A DNA stretch of 64,000 nt from Bacteroidales bacterium (GCA_030539115.1 JAUNSR010000009.1:1-64000), one strand, 5' to 3'; positions 54,992 through 63,771 are shown, numbered from the stretch's first letter. The notes: generated by a model not told the origin, from the sequence alone. A program made the numbers and translations.

Positions 54992-56032
54992 ATGACAAAG
55001 ACAGTTTTATTTTTAATCTCTTTTATAGCTCTTTGTTTTCTCTGTTACTCACAAGAAAAAAAAGTTAATGTATATGGTGTTGCATTTTATAACCTTGAAA
55101 ACCTCTTTGATACAATAAATAATAATGGGAATTATGATTTGGAGTTTTCACCACAAGGCGACAAGCAATGGAATGGGGCCAAATATAACAGCAAACTAAA
55201 AAACATGGCTTCGGTATTTAAAGAGATGGCGGGAAAATTTATTCCTCAGGGACCTGCTGTATATGGGGTTGTAGAGCTTGAAAACCGTTCCGTTCTCGAG
55301 GACCTTGTAAACCAAAAAAGTATAAAGGAGTGGCATCTCCAAATTGTGCACTATGATTCGCCCGACAAAAGAGGTGTGGATGTTGCATTGATATACAATC
55401 CAAGATTATTTAAGGTACTGTCTTCAGCAACCCACAATTTATATCTTTCTAAGAATCCGAATTTTAGAACAAGGGATCAATTGGTTGTTACAGGTCTTTT
55501 GGGAGGTGCAAAAGTCAGTGTGATTGTCAATCATTGGCCATCAAGACTTGGAGGAGAAAGTTCATCAAGCTATCTTCGGGAAGCAGCAGCCTCACTTACC
55601 AAACATATAGCCGATTCATTGTTTAGAGATGACCCAAACGGAGGGATTATAATTATGGGAGACTTTAACGATGACCCCACAAATAAGAGTTTAAAGGAGG
55701 TTCTCGGGGGCAGAAAAGAGATATCACAAACAGAAAAGAGCGATTTTTACAACACAGTATGGCCAATATTTGACAGAGGAATAGGTTCTCTTGCCTACAA
55801 TGGAAGCTGGAATATGTTTGATCAGATTCTTATTTCAAACAATCTTCTTGGCAAGGATGAAAATGACCCATTAAAATTTTGGAAAGCAGAAGTATTTAAC
55901 AAGCCTTTCTTAACCACTGAGGAGGGTGAATATAAAGGTTATCCAAAACGCACTTTCTCATCAGGGGTATTTATAAATGGATATAGCGACCACTATCCTG
56001 TATTGATTTATCTCACTAAAAGGGCTGATTAA
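54992..56032 (+). CDS. Exported endonuclease/exonuclease/phosphatase family protein (second copy)
   Basis: 346 residues from the ATG at 54992; the listed start four codons upstream is a TTG. A signal peptide (about 1-21, ending CYSQ) leads to a full EEP domain: AFYNLENLFD, AVYGVVELENRS (metal-binding Glu), NHWPSRLGGE, IMGDFNDDPTN, and GYSDHYPVLIYL at the end. It is predicted to cut phosphodiester or phosphomonoester bonds outside the cytoplasm. It is divergent from the receptor/DUF5689 pair, a context that suggests it makes the imported substrate. A terminator follows. Confidence 0.85.
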   Translation: MTKTVLFLISFIALCFLCYSQEKKVNVYGVAFYNLENLFDTINNNGNYDLEFSPQGDKQWNGAKYNSKLKNMASVFKEMAGKFIPQGPAVYGVVELENRSVLEDLVNQKSIKEWHLQIVHYDSPDKRGVDVALIYNPRLFKVLSSATHNLYLSKNPNFRTRDQLVVTGLLGGAKVSVIVNHWPSRLGGESSSSYLREAAASLTKHIADSLFRDDPNGGIIIMGDFNDDPTNKSLKEVLGGRKEISQTEKSDFYNTVWPIFDRGIGSLAYNGSWNMFDQILISNNLLGKDENDPLKFWKAEVFNKPFLTTEEGEYKGYPKRTFSSGVFINGYSDHYPVLIYLTKRAD

Positions 56033-56070
56033 TAAAACTAAGTGCGGTTTTAGACGTAAATATGTTTTTA

Positions 56071-56118
56071 GAGAGTATTAAACATCCTATTTAATGCTCT
56101 TTTTTTCTTTTTTTAAAC
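56071..56118 (+). terminator. Terminator of the second EEP gene
   Basis: GAG plus ATTAAA pair with TTTAAT plus CTC and are followed by TTTTTTTCTTTTTTT. It isolates the CARF nuclease gene as a separate unit. Confidence 0.65.
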
Positions 56119-56292
56119 TTTTATAAAATACAGAACATGAAAAAAATCAATTAAAAGAGATTCTTTTTCTATCTTTAAAGAGAGGTTTCAAGCATTAGTC
56201 TCCAACTTATTTAGATTAATAAATGGCTTATCAAAAAGCTATATTATTGAGATCTCATTTTTAGAACGAAATATCATTTAAAATCTAATACA

Positions 56293-57408
56293 ATGAAACA
56301 TCAGATAATACTTCTTGGAAGAGATCTAACTTCTGTATATCATGGAATAAAAGAATTAAAACCTGATTATATTCATCTTATTGAGACTGATGAGACAAAA
56401 GATATTTATAAGCCGCTTTTAAATTTATTGCCCAAAAATATTCTTTGCAAAGTCTATCATACCGACCCATACGACTGTAAAAATATTATTCGCATTTGTA
56501 AAGATATTCATAGAGAATTTGAAGGAGTTTTCTCTTATAATCTTTCTGAAGGGACAAAACCGATGGCTTTTGCTGCCTGCAGAGTTGCGATTGAATATCA
56601 TGCCTATCCGTTTTATCTAACTCAGCTTGGAGACAGTGTAAGAATGGATACCTATGAGATTACTCCTCTAAACTGCATTTTAAACAATAAAGAGATTCTT
56701 GCTCTCAGCGGAAATAACATTTCACAATATCAAGATGCAAAGGAACTTAAAGATGAAGACATCAGAGCATCGAGAAAGATCAAGAATTTTATAGAAAACT
56801 ATCCTGATGTTTACACTCGATTGAGGAAGTTTTTTGGGATATACTGCAAATCCGAACTTGCCTGTCTGCCAAGTTCTCAAACGCTGGGCGATGATATCCG
56901 TTTTAAACAAAAAGATGGGACAATCCATGTTATGCAGCAAAACAGGACTCTTCTTAGACTAAACCAGCCAAATGCTACATTTCTATTGTTTGATGGAAGA
57001 TGGTGGGAAACCCTGGTTGCTCAGCAAGTAAGGAATTGGAGCCGACTTCAGCCGAAATCTCCTGAAGTGTGGCAAAGCGTTATTTTCCAGTCTCCGGGAG
57101 AGAATCAAATGAAAAATGAGGTTGATGTACTTTTAAACAACAAGCAAAAGGTAATATTCATTGAATGTAAGTCAGGGATGGTTGGTTCAAACGATATTTA
57201 CAAGATAGATGCCGTTCGTCAAACTTATGGCGGTAATATTTCTCAGGCAGTTTTGGCAAGTTATTATCCTATTGAAAAAAACTTGAAAGAGAAATGTCAT
57301 GACTTACAAATTGAATTATTTGCACCGCCTACAAAAAGTGACAGGAAAGACTTTATTCAAAATCTACCCAATTGGCTTGACACGATTTCAGAAGAGGTGC
57401 TGTTGTAG
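56293..57408 (+). CDS. CARF plus PD-(D/E)XK nuclease (Card1/Can2-like, DUF1887)
   Basis: 371 residues, the length of Treponema Card1. The N-terminal CARF-type Rossmann domain (about 1-135) opens HQIILLGRDLTSVYHGIK and has SEGTKPMAFAACRVA (85-99), the position of the ring-oligonucleotide-binding GTKxM motif. A middle helical part (about 150-225) leads to the nuclease: Glu239 in WWETLVAQQV, Glu276 and Asp278 in NEVDVLL, and Glu291-x-Lys293 in FIECKSG. Relatives are activated by cyclic tetra-adenylate made by type III CRISPR and cut nucleic acid. No cas genes or array lie in this window. It forms its own transcription unit. Signature SEG replaces the usual TGG before TKxM. Confidence 0.85.
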   Translation: MKHQIILLGRDLTSVYHGIKELKPDYIHLIETDETKDIYKPLLNLLPKNILCKVYHTDPYDCKNIIRICKDIHREFEGVFSYNLSEGTKPMAFAACRVAIEYHAYPFYLTQLGDSVRMDTYEITPLNCILNNKEILALSGNNISQYQDAKELKDEDIRASRKIKNFIENYPDVYTRLRKFFGIYCKSELACLPSSQTLGDDIRFKQKDGTIHVMQQNRTLLRLNQPNATFLLFDGRWWETLVAQQVRNWSRLQPKSPEVWQSVIFQSPGENQMKNEVDVLLNNKQKVIFIECKSGMVGSNDIYKIDAVRQTYGGNISQAVLASYYPIEKNLKEKCHDLQIELFAPPTKSDRKDFIQNLPNWLDTISEEVLL

Positions 57409-57454
57409 CTTTTTATAAAATAGATTTATAATTGCATATTAATAAAATTATATT

Positions 57455-57847
57455 TTAAGGCTCTAAAGGGAGGTCTGAATTTTTCCAATTTAAAATACCT
57501 CCTTTTAGTTCATATACTTTAAAACCTGATTTATCAAAAATAAGAGCTGCTTTATGGCTTCTTTTTCCGCTTCTGCAATAAATGTAAACCGGTTTCTCTT
57601 TGTCAAAATCGTTAACTCCATCGGCAAAAGATATTGAGTCCTGAACGTTTAAAAGAGCGGCATCTTTTATATGCCCCTCATCAAACTCACTTTTTGTTCT
57701 GACATCAATAAGCTGAACATTGTCTTTTGAAATTTCAGTTTGGAACTTCTTTGGAGAAATAATTTTTATATTGTCTTTCTTAAAGAGATTTAAGAAAAAA
57801 GTCATAAGAAAAGCCATACTAAGAGCAAGGGTTAATAATTTGGTCAT
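57455..57847 (-). CDS. Rhodanese-like domain protein, membrane-anchored
   Basis: 130 residues. A hydrophobic N-terminus (about 3-22) anchors or exports one rhodanese domain. It has LIDVRTKSEFDEGHI (46-60) and the active-site Cys91 in YCRSGKRS. Rhodaneses move sulfane sulfur between donors and thiophilic acceptors; the partner is unknown. It is convergent with the CARF nuclease gene. A compact single-gene unit. Confidence 0.88.
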   Translation of the reverse strand: MTKLLTLALSMAFLMTFFLNLFKKDNIKIISPKKFQTEISKDNVQLIDVRTKSEFDEGHIKDAALLNVQDSISFADGVNDFDKEKPVYIYCRSGKRSHKAALIFDKSGFKVYELKGGILNWKNSDLPLEP

Positions 57848-58273
57848 AAGAACTAACAGTTGGGGTAAATCACAAATGGGAATATTTAAATCTATTTATC
57901 AATATGCAGTGATATTGCAAAAAAAGATTTTATAAAAGAATCAAAAAGACATGAAGCCGTAAAACGGCAAACACACTTTAATGATATTATGCTGCAAGTT
58001 ATTAAAAATAGAATAAACCTCAATTAAAGGAAGTTTAAATATCTATTATTTTAAAAAACGACTTTTATTTTTTCTCTTAATGCAGTCATATAGGGTGTTT
58101 TGGAAAATAATATTTGCTTCTTTATAGTATATTTGTAGTATCGAGATTACCAAAATTGATGATTTTTAAAATGCAGTTGATGTAATAATGTATTAAACGG
58201 CCATTATTGTATATCGATTATAAGCTGTTTTGAGAAATCAACAATTATATTCCAAGAAGATAATTTTTAATAG
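57848..58273. other. Divergent intergenic region between the rhodanese and DUF5715 genes
   Basis: About 425 bases. A small GCCGT/ACGGC hairpin lies near 57957 and a -7 box at 58128-58135. I see no gene. Confidence 0.5.
58128..58135 (+). promoter_or_regulatory. -7 box of the DUF5715 gene
   Basis: TATATTTG, 139 bases before the start codon, is an exact match and gives a leader of about 130 bases. Confidence 0.4.
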
Positions 58274-58927
58274 ATGATTAAAAGAATATTTATCGCAGCA
58301 TGTGTAGCTCTTTTTATTGGAGTTTATACAGGCTGCAGTTGCAGTGATAAAACTGTAGAGAAAAAAGAGATTCAAATAAAGCATTTTGGGAACTTTAGAA
58401 AAGTTTTTAATGATTTGAACGACAAGCATCTCGAAGCTGCAAAAAAAAATGGAGTTCCTAAAGTTATTTCCAGAAAAGATGCTGAAAAGCATAAGCGGCA
58501 ACTCGTTGAACTTAAGTCTTCTGATTTATATAAACTTGATAACCTGGATTATTCAATACCATTTCTTGTGCCAAAGGCAAATGACCTGCTTGAGAAGATT
58601 GCCGGCAATTTTCAGGATTCATTAAGGAGCAAAGGTGTTGACAGCTTTGAGATTGTAGTTACAAGCGTTCTTCGCTCAGAAGATGATGTTAAAAAGTTAA
58701 GAAGAAAAAATACTAATGCAAGCCAAAATTCTGCTCATCGTTATGGCACTACATTCGATATCGCTTATGCAAGATATAATAGAATAAATAATGATTACCC
58801 TCATGATATACCGGTGGAGCATTTGAAACATATTTTGGGCGAAGTGCTTAGAGATTTAAGAAAAGAGAAAAAATGCTATGTCAAATATGAAATAAATCAG
58901 GGTTGCTTTCATATAACAGCCAGATAA
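58274..58927 (+). CDS. DUF5715 lipoprotein with M15-like zinc motif
   Basis: 217 residues. The lipoprotein signal ends at Cys21 (YTGC). The C-terminal half shows TSVLRSEDDVKKL, then SAHRYGTTFDIAY with His155 and Asp162, and CFHITAR with His213. This His-x6-Asp...His set is the zinc ligand pattern of LAS/VanY (M15) peptidases, which cut D-Ala linkages in peptidoglycan. Activity is inferred from the motif only. It is followed 48 bases later by the truA promoter box. Confidence 0.75.
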   Translation: MIKRIFIAACVALFIGVYTGCSCSDKTVEKKEIQIKHFGNFRKVFNDLNDKHLEAAKKNGVPKVISRKDAEKHKRQLVELKSSDLYKLDNLDYSIPFLVPKANDLLEKIAGNFQDSLRSKGVDSFEIVVTSVLRSEDDVKKLRRKNTNASQNSAHRYGTTFDIAYARYNRINNDYPHDIPVEHLKHILGEVLRDLRKEKKCYVKYEINQGCFHITAR

Positions 58928-58974
58928 GAAAACGTATCGATAAATAGTTGCCATTGATATTCAGTAAAATAGAT

Positions 58975-58982
58975 TAACTTTG
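58975..58982 (+). promoter_or_regulatory. -7 box of truA
   Basis: TAACTTTG with TTG 19 bases upstream, 86 bases before the truA start. Spacing fits well. Confidence 0.55.
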
Positions 58983-59067
58983 CAGTCATATTATAAACAG
59001 GTTGATTGCTGCTTTATTTATAGGCATTCTATAAATAATCATTACTTAATTTTTATATTTTATCACT

Positions 59068-59820
59068 TTGAAAAGATATTTCATATTCCTTTCATACAAC
59101 GGAGCGAATTATCATGGCTGGCAAATTCAGCCTAAGGATAGTTCTGTTCAACAGACAATAGAAGAAAAGCTCTCGATGATTTTAAGAGAGAAAATAACAG
59201 TTACAGGAGCCGGAAGAACCGACACAGGCGTAAATGCCTCTTTAATGGTGGCTCATTTTGATATTGAAAAAGAGATTGAGGATGTCGATTTATTAGCAGA
59301 CAGACTTAACAGAGTCTTACCAAAAGATATAGCTATAGAAAAGATAGTTGCTGTGAAAGATGATGCCCACGCAAGATTCAGTGCCTTGGCAAGAACTTAT
59401 AAATATTATGTTACTTCAAAGAAAGATCCCTTTGGCGGTGACTTTAAATATAGGTTAAGAGGTGAAATTGATGTGGATAAAATGAATCAGGCAGCTTCAA
59501 TGCTTTTTGATTATATAGATTTTACAAGTTTTTCAAAGCTTCATACCGATGTTAAGACAAACAACTGCAAAATCATGTATGCAAAATGGGAAAGAATAGG
59601 CGATGATGATTTGATATTTACTATTAAAGCTGACCGCTTCCTTAGAAATATGGTTAGGGCAATTGTTGGGACACTGCTTCTTGTTGGAAGAGGGAAACTT
59701 TCTTTGGATGGTTTTAAAAATATTATAGAACAAAAAGATAGATGTAAGGCAGGCGATTCAGCAATAGCCGGCGCTCTATTTTTGGTAGATATAGAATATC
59801 CGGATTCAGTATTCAATTAA
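59068..59820 (+). CDS. truA: tRNA pseudouridine(38-40) synthase TruA
   Basis: 250 residues with a TTG start, supported by the alignment of [20 protein letters not shown] with the usual TruA N-terminus. The catalytic Asp52 lies in [12 protein letters not shown]. The C-terminal half has [17 protein letters not shown], the dimer signature. It isomerises uridines 38-40 in the anticodon arm. The EamA transporter begins 36 bases later, so the two may be co-transcribed. Confidence 0.95.
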   Translation: MKRYFIFLSYNGANYHGWQIQPKDSSVQQTIEEKLSMILREKITVTGAGRTDTGVNASLMVAHFDIEKEIEDVDLLADRLNRVLPKDIAIEKIVAVKDDAHARFSALARTYKYYVTSKKDPFGGDFKYRLRGEIDVDKMNQAASMLFDYIDFTSFSKLHTDVKTNNCKIMYAKWERIGDDDLIFTIKADRFLRNMVRAIVGTLLLVGRGKLSLDGFKNIIEQKDRCKAGDSAIAGALFLVDIEYPDSVFN

Positions 59821-59856
59821 TCAGGGATATATTTAAGAATTCTTCATATTTGTGTT

Positions 59857-60762
59857 ATGTGGCTTTTGTATGCTTTTGTTTCAGCAGGATTGCTGGGCGT
59901 TTATGATGTGTTTAAGAAAATGGCTCTAAATAAGAATGCCGTTATTCCTGTGTTGCTTTTAAATACTGTTTTTTGTTCATTGATTTTTTTGCCTTTGGTA
60001 GTGGGTTCATATTTGATGCCCGATGTTATGAACAAAACAATGTTCTATATTCCCATACCTAACAAGGAGGCACATTTATATATAATCTTAAAATCATTTA
60101 TAGTACTCTCCTCATGGATGTCGGCATATTTTGCATTAAAACACCTGCCGATAACCCTTGCATCACCAATCAAAGCTTCGCAGCCGATATTGACACTTAT
60201 TGGAGCTATGTTCATATTTGGTGAAAGATTGAATGCGTATCAATGGATAGGAGTCTTATGCTCACTTGTCGGCTTTTTTATGCTTTCAAAATCTGGCAAA
60301 AAAGAGGGAATAACATTCTCACACAACAAATGGATATGGTGTATTGTATTTGCAACAATAACAGGGGCAATAAGCGGATTGTATGACAAATATTTGATGC
60401 AGCGACTTTTGCTTGACAGGATGATTGTTCAGTCGTGGTATAACTTCTATCAAGTTGCAATGATGGGATTGGTATTTCTGATAATCTGGTGGCCAAAGCG
60501 AAAGCATAATACTCCATTTCAATGGAGATGGAGCATTCCTTTAATTTCCATTTTCCTTTCAATAGCTGATTTTGTTTATTTTTATGCACTGAGCAATCCC
60601 GATGCATTGATATCTGTTGTATCTCTTGTGAGGAGAAGCGGAGTTGTGGTTAGCTTTATTGCAGGATGGCTTTTCTTTAAGGAGAAAAATATTAAACAAA
60701 AATCAATAGATTTGATTTTAGTTTTGATTGCTATGATTTTTCTTTATTTTGGAACAAAATAA
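59857..60762 (+). CDS. EamA/DMT superfamily transporter
   Basis: 301 residues with ten predicted membrane helices in two EamA repeats (about 1-145 and 155-300). Typical stretches are LPITLASPIKASQPILTLIG and the second-half equivalent ALSNPDALISVVSLVRRSG. The substrate is unknown; members export amino acids or metabolites. It is downstream of truA and upstream of the DUF3256 gene. Confidence 0.88.
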   Translation: MWLLYAFVSAGLLGVYDVFKKMALNKNAVIPVLLLNTVFCSLIFLPLVVGSYLMPDVMNKTMFYIPIPNKEAHLYIILKSFIVLSSWMSAYFALKHLPITLASPIKASQPILTLIGAMFIFGERLNAYQWIGVLCSLVGFFMLSKSGKKEGITFSHNKWIWCIVFATITGAISGLYDKYLMQRLLLDRMIVQSWYNFYQVAMMGLVFLIIWWPKRKHNTPFQWRWSIPLISIFLSIADFVYFYALSNPDALISVVSLVRRSGVVVSFIAGWLFFKEKNIKQKSIDLILVLIAMIFLYFGTK

Positions 60763-60822
60763 CTCAGCTTTGTTATTTGTCAATATAAATAGTTAAGTTT
60801 GAATATAAATACTCTATTAAAG

Positions 60823-60829
60823 TATATTG
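60823..60829 (+). promoter_or_regulatory. -7-like box of the DUF3256 gene
   Basis: TATATTG is one T short of TAnnTTTG and lies 21 bases after TTTG (60798-60801). Transcription would begin near 60835, exactly where the three-way-junction RNA begins. Confidence 0.4.
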
Positions 60830-60834
60830 TTATG

Positions 60835-60895
60835 AAATCGCCATAACTCACCTAAAGATGAGATACCCAACTAAAGGTATATAAATGGCGCATTT
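60835..60895 (+). promoter_or_regulatory. Three-way-junction RNA in the DUF3256 leader
   Basis: P1 pairs AAATCGCCAT (60835-60844) with ATGGCG-C-ATTT (60885-60895), 10 bp with one bulged C. P2 is CTCA/TGAG (60847-60850 with 60859-60862), and P3 is ATACC/GGTAT (60863-60867 with 60876-60880). Both hairpin loops contain CTAAA. It sits at the predicted 5' end of the message, 43 bases before the start codon. No known riboswitch class was recognised. Confidence 0.4.
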
Positions 60896-60937
60896 GTACA
60901 TTAGAGGTAACGGTTAGAAAAATAAAATAATATACAA

Positions 60938-61582
60938 ATGAAAAAGATTTATACATCAATTATATTGATTCTTTTTTCAGTATCTGCTTTTTCTCAAAAT
61001 ATTAGCACCCTTTTTGAAATAATGCCCGACGAACAGCTTATTCAAATTGATACAAATAGAAGAAAAGACATGTATGATTTGAAAAAGAATGGCAAAGATT
61101 CTAAAATGCTTAACAAGCTTGGTGGTTATTCTGAAATTACCAACCTTACAGACGATTATCTAAAACTCCAAGTCAGCCAGAACAGCACTTTTGAGATGAG
61201 GATACTTGATTCTATTCAAGGCGGAAAAATTCTTGCAGTAATTAAAACAGTTTGTGCTCCCAGCTGCGATTCTGAAATCTCTTTTTATAATTCGGTTTGG
61301 CAGAGAATTCCTCAAAATGAGATTTTTGTAAAACCATCTGTTAAGGATTTTCTATTGGAAAGCACCTTGGCTGATGACTCTTTAACAAATGAAATTATAA
61401 AAGTGGCAGATATTAACTTTCTTAACATGAGCTTTGTTGATGGAAAGCCTGAGATTTCTGTAACGATTCCTTTTGAAGAGCTGCTTCCCGAAGAGGAAAT
61501 AAAATTTATAAAACCATATATAAAAGAAACTCCCCTATTCCTTGAATGGAAAGAGGGGAGATTTGTCAAAAAGAATGATTAA
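60938..61582 (+). CDS. DUF3256 family exported protein
   Basis: 214 residues. A signal peptide (about 1-19, ending SAFSQ) is followed by the DUF3256 pattern: STLFEIMPDEQLIQIDTNRR, YSEITNLTDDYLKLQVSQNSTFEMRILD and a central CAPSCDSEISFYN. The family is periplasmic or surface-exposed and Bacteroidetes-restricted; its role is unknown. A structured RNA precedes it and a converging gene ends 17 bases after it. Confidence 0.82.
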   Translation: MKKIYTSIILILFSVSAFSQNISTLFEIMPDEQLIQIDTNRRKDMYDLKKNGKDSKMLNKLGGYSEITNLTDDYLKLQVSQNSTFEMRILDSIQGGKILAVIKTVCAPSCDSEISFYNSVWQRIPQNEIFVKPSVKDFLLESTLADDSLTNEIIKVADINFLNMSFVDGKPEISVTIPFEELLPEEEIKFIKPYIKETPLFLEWKEGRFVKKND

Positions 61583-61599
61583 TTTTCTTCTTTATTTGA

Positions 61600-63294
61600 T
61601 TAATTTTCTTCTTCATTAAATGGTGGCGGAGGAAACTCCCCCTCTTCAAAAGGAGGGAATTCACCATTTGGCGGAGGTGGTGGAAGTTCTCCTTTAGTTC
61701 TTGGGAATCCTCCCGGTACGAATCCGCCTCCTCCTCCCATTCCTCCGGAAGAATAGTTATTTACTATTGTAGATGCTGTAAAATTCTTTAGAAGCGTGCC
61801 GATTGTATAATCAGTATCGGTTATCCATCCATTGAAATCTGTTCCTTGTGAATAGGAACCTCCTTTATATATATTATAAGAATTATTTAATTTTAGAGAC
61901 GGCGAACTGTAAAGAAGAGTCGTTTGATTTAAAGAACGAGGCATCTTAACAACAAAGATATTTTCTCCATCAGAATTGCTGAGATTAAGGAGTTCTCCCG
62001 AATTTAACTGAGTTGTATAAAGAAGTGAGTTTTGTGTGCACTTATTAGCTGTTGGAGTGCTGGTTGCTCCTCCAATTCCAATAATCTCTCCTCCGGTTAT
62101 AGTAAATGTATTTTGATCACAGTCAAAGCCTTCTTCCGGCATACCGCTTCCAACAGAAAAAACCTTGCCGCCGGTGATGGTTAGTGTGCCATTACTGTCG
62201 ACACCATCATTTGTATCGCTGTAGACGTAGATTTCTCCTCCATTAATTGTGATTGATTTTGCAGCATTAATGCAGTCATCGTTTGCTATAATTTTAATTT
62301 TTCCATTGTTGATAACAAGATTTTTTTTACTCTCAATGCCTTCACTCCCCTTGTCGATAGTTTCTATTGAAAAACTGCCGCCATCAATGGTTAAATCTCC
62401 GATACTTTTAATTCCTTTGGCAGAACTTCCAAATGTATAAATATCAATATTACCATCTTTAATTTGTATTGATGGATTTACAGTGTTATCAGTTCCTTGA
62501 TAAGATGTAACAATACCATCATCATAGGAAGATATTCTTATATCGCCATTTCCGATATAAATGTAGCCCTCGTCACATTGTATGCCGTCACTTGTTGCAA
62601 CAAGATCCAATTTACCTCCATCCATGATAAATGCATCATTTACATGAACTGCATCTTTTGCGGAATTTTCGACCTTTATATTCGATTCAACAATTCTAAC
62701 ATATTGATCACTGCATATTGCATGTTTATAGTTTGAAGAAATCACTAATTCTCCATTGCCATAGAAAATCATTTGGCCTTCACTGAATAAAGTGCCTTTT
62801 CTATCTTCAGAGCTGTCAGAATAATTTTCTCCATCTTTAAGGGAGTTTGTCGTACCCTCATTTACAACAATAAATGCCCTTTTCTTTGATTGAATATTAA
62901 TTGCGGGGGAATTAGGGCTATAAAGGTTTACCCCGTCAAGCAAAAGCTTAAATTTATTATCACTTTCAATTCTTAAAGAGCCATTATCGCAATCGCCCGA
63001 AAGCTGATATTCAACCTCCTTTGCAGTAGATTTAATTGAAACATCATTGCCTGAATACGATATCGTTACTCCATCTTTTTCATAAGAGTTATCGACAGTT
63101 ACAGAATTGCTGAATTTAATTTTTACAATCTTTGAAAAAACAGAATTAGCAATATTGTCATCATCATTTGAACTTTCAATATCAATGATTCCCGAAATGA
63201 TATCCTCACTTTCCGAATTCTTTTCACATGCTGAGGCGACAAAAGCCATGCTTAAAAGGATTACAGGATATGAAATTAAATTTGAAATATACAT
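61600..63294 (-). CDS. DUF4353 carbohydrate-binding beta-helix lipoprotein
   Basis: 564 residues. Lipoprotein signal with Cys23 (ASAC). From about 90 to 410 there is a right-handed beta-helix of repeated short strands, such as DGIQCDEGYIYIGNGDIRI, TINGGEIYVYSD and TITGGEIIGIGG. This is the DUF4353 carbohydrate-binding type. The last 50 residues are Gly- then Pro/Glu/Phe-rich (GGMGGGGGFVPGG, then repeated GEFPP). It is probably a surface adhesin or polysaccharide-binding protein. The tail may be a disordered or wall-spanning segment. Confidence 0.8.
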   Translation of the reverse strand: MYISNLISYPVILLSMAFVASACEKNSESEDIISGIIDIESSNDDDNIANSVFSKIVKIKFSNSVTVDNSYEKDGVTISYSGNDVSIKSTAKEVEYQLSGDCDNGSLRIESDNKFKLLLDGVNLYSPNSPAINIQSKKRAFIVVNEGTTNSLKDGENYSDSSEDRKGTLFSEGQMIFYGNGELVISSNYKHAICSDQYVRIVESNIKVENSAKDAVHVNDAFIMDGGKLDLVATSDGIQCDEGYIYIGNGDIRISSYDDGIVTSYQGTDNTVNPSIQIKDGNIDIYTFGSSAKGIKSIGDLTIDGGSFSIETIDKGSEGIESKKNLVINNGKIKIIANDDCINAAKSITINGGEIYVYSDTNDGVDSNGTLTITGGKVFSVGSGMPEEGFDCDQNTFTITGGEIIGIGGATSTPTANKCTQNSLLYTTQLNSGELLNLSNSDGENIFVVKMPRSLNQTTLLYSSPSLKLNNSYNIYKGGSYSQGTDFNGWITDTDYTIGTLLKNFTASTIVNNYSSGGMGGGGGFVPGGFPRTKGELPPPPPNGEFPPFEEGEFPPPPFNEEEN

Positions 63295-63647
63295 ATAGCC
63301 CGACTTAATTCAATGAATATTAATTATTTTACACCAAATAAAAATCTAAATTATATATATTTTAATCATACTATTTATTTTTATGGGGAATGAGAAATTT
63401 ATGCGGTTGAATAATATTTGATTGATATTGAAATGTATATAAATGCCGCCAACAATTTATTTTGCGCTGAATAAAAATATTATATAATCAATTTGCTTAA
63501 TGTAAATGCCAACAACATTTAATTGTCCACCTATCATTTGCCTAAAAGAAATCTTAGTTTAATCCAGGCTCTTGTAGTTAATTAAAAAGAAAGCATCATC
63601 TTAGAATGCAGTTCCTCACATAACAATGCCCACATTCTTAAAAAAGA

Positions 63648-63680
63648 AAAAGGGCGCAGACTCTTTCGACGTTCCTCCAC
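63648..63680 (-). repeat. Degenerate second copy of the terminator region
   Basis: CGCAGACTCTTTCGACG at 63655-63671 is repeated exactly at 63718-63734, and AAAAGGG precedes both. The copy here has lost most of the right stem arm. Confidence 0.6.
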
Positions 63681-63707
63681 ACCCGGCATAAATATAAAGA
63701 AAGAAAA

Positions 63708-63746
63708 ATAAAAGGGACGCAGACTCTTTCGACGCATCCCTTTTAA
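63708..63746 (-). terminator. Terminator of the T9SS cargo gene
   Basis: AAAAGGGACGC pairs with GCATCCCTTTT around an ACTCTTTCGA-type loop, about 30 bases past the stop codon. On the minus strand it is followed by a T-rich stretch. Confidence 0.7.
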
Positions 63747-63771
63747 ATATTCATTAAATTCAAAAAATAAA

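Larger units (their letters stand above)
63295..63771. other. Intergenic region between DUF4353 and the T9SS cargo gene
   Basis: About 480 bases. It contains the cargo gene terminator (63708-63746) and a degenerate second copy (63648-63680) sharing 17 bases. The rest is AT-rich and no gene is seen. Confidence 0.5.
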
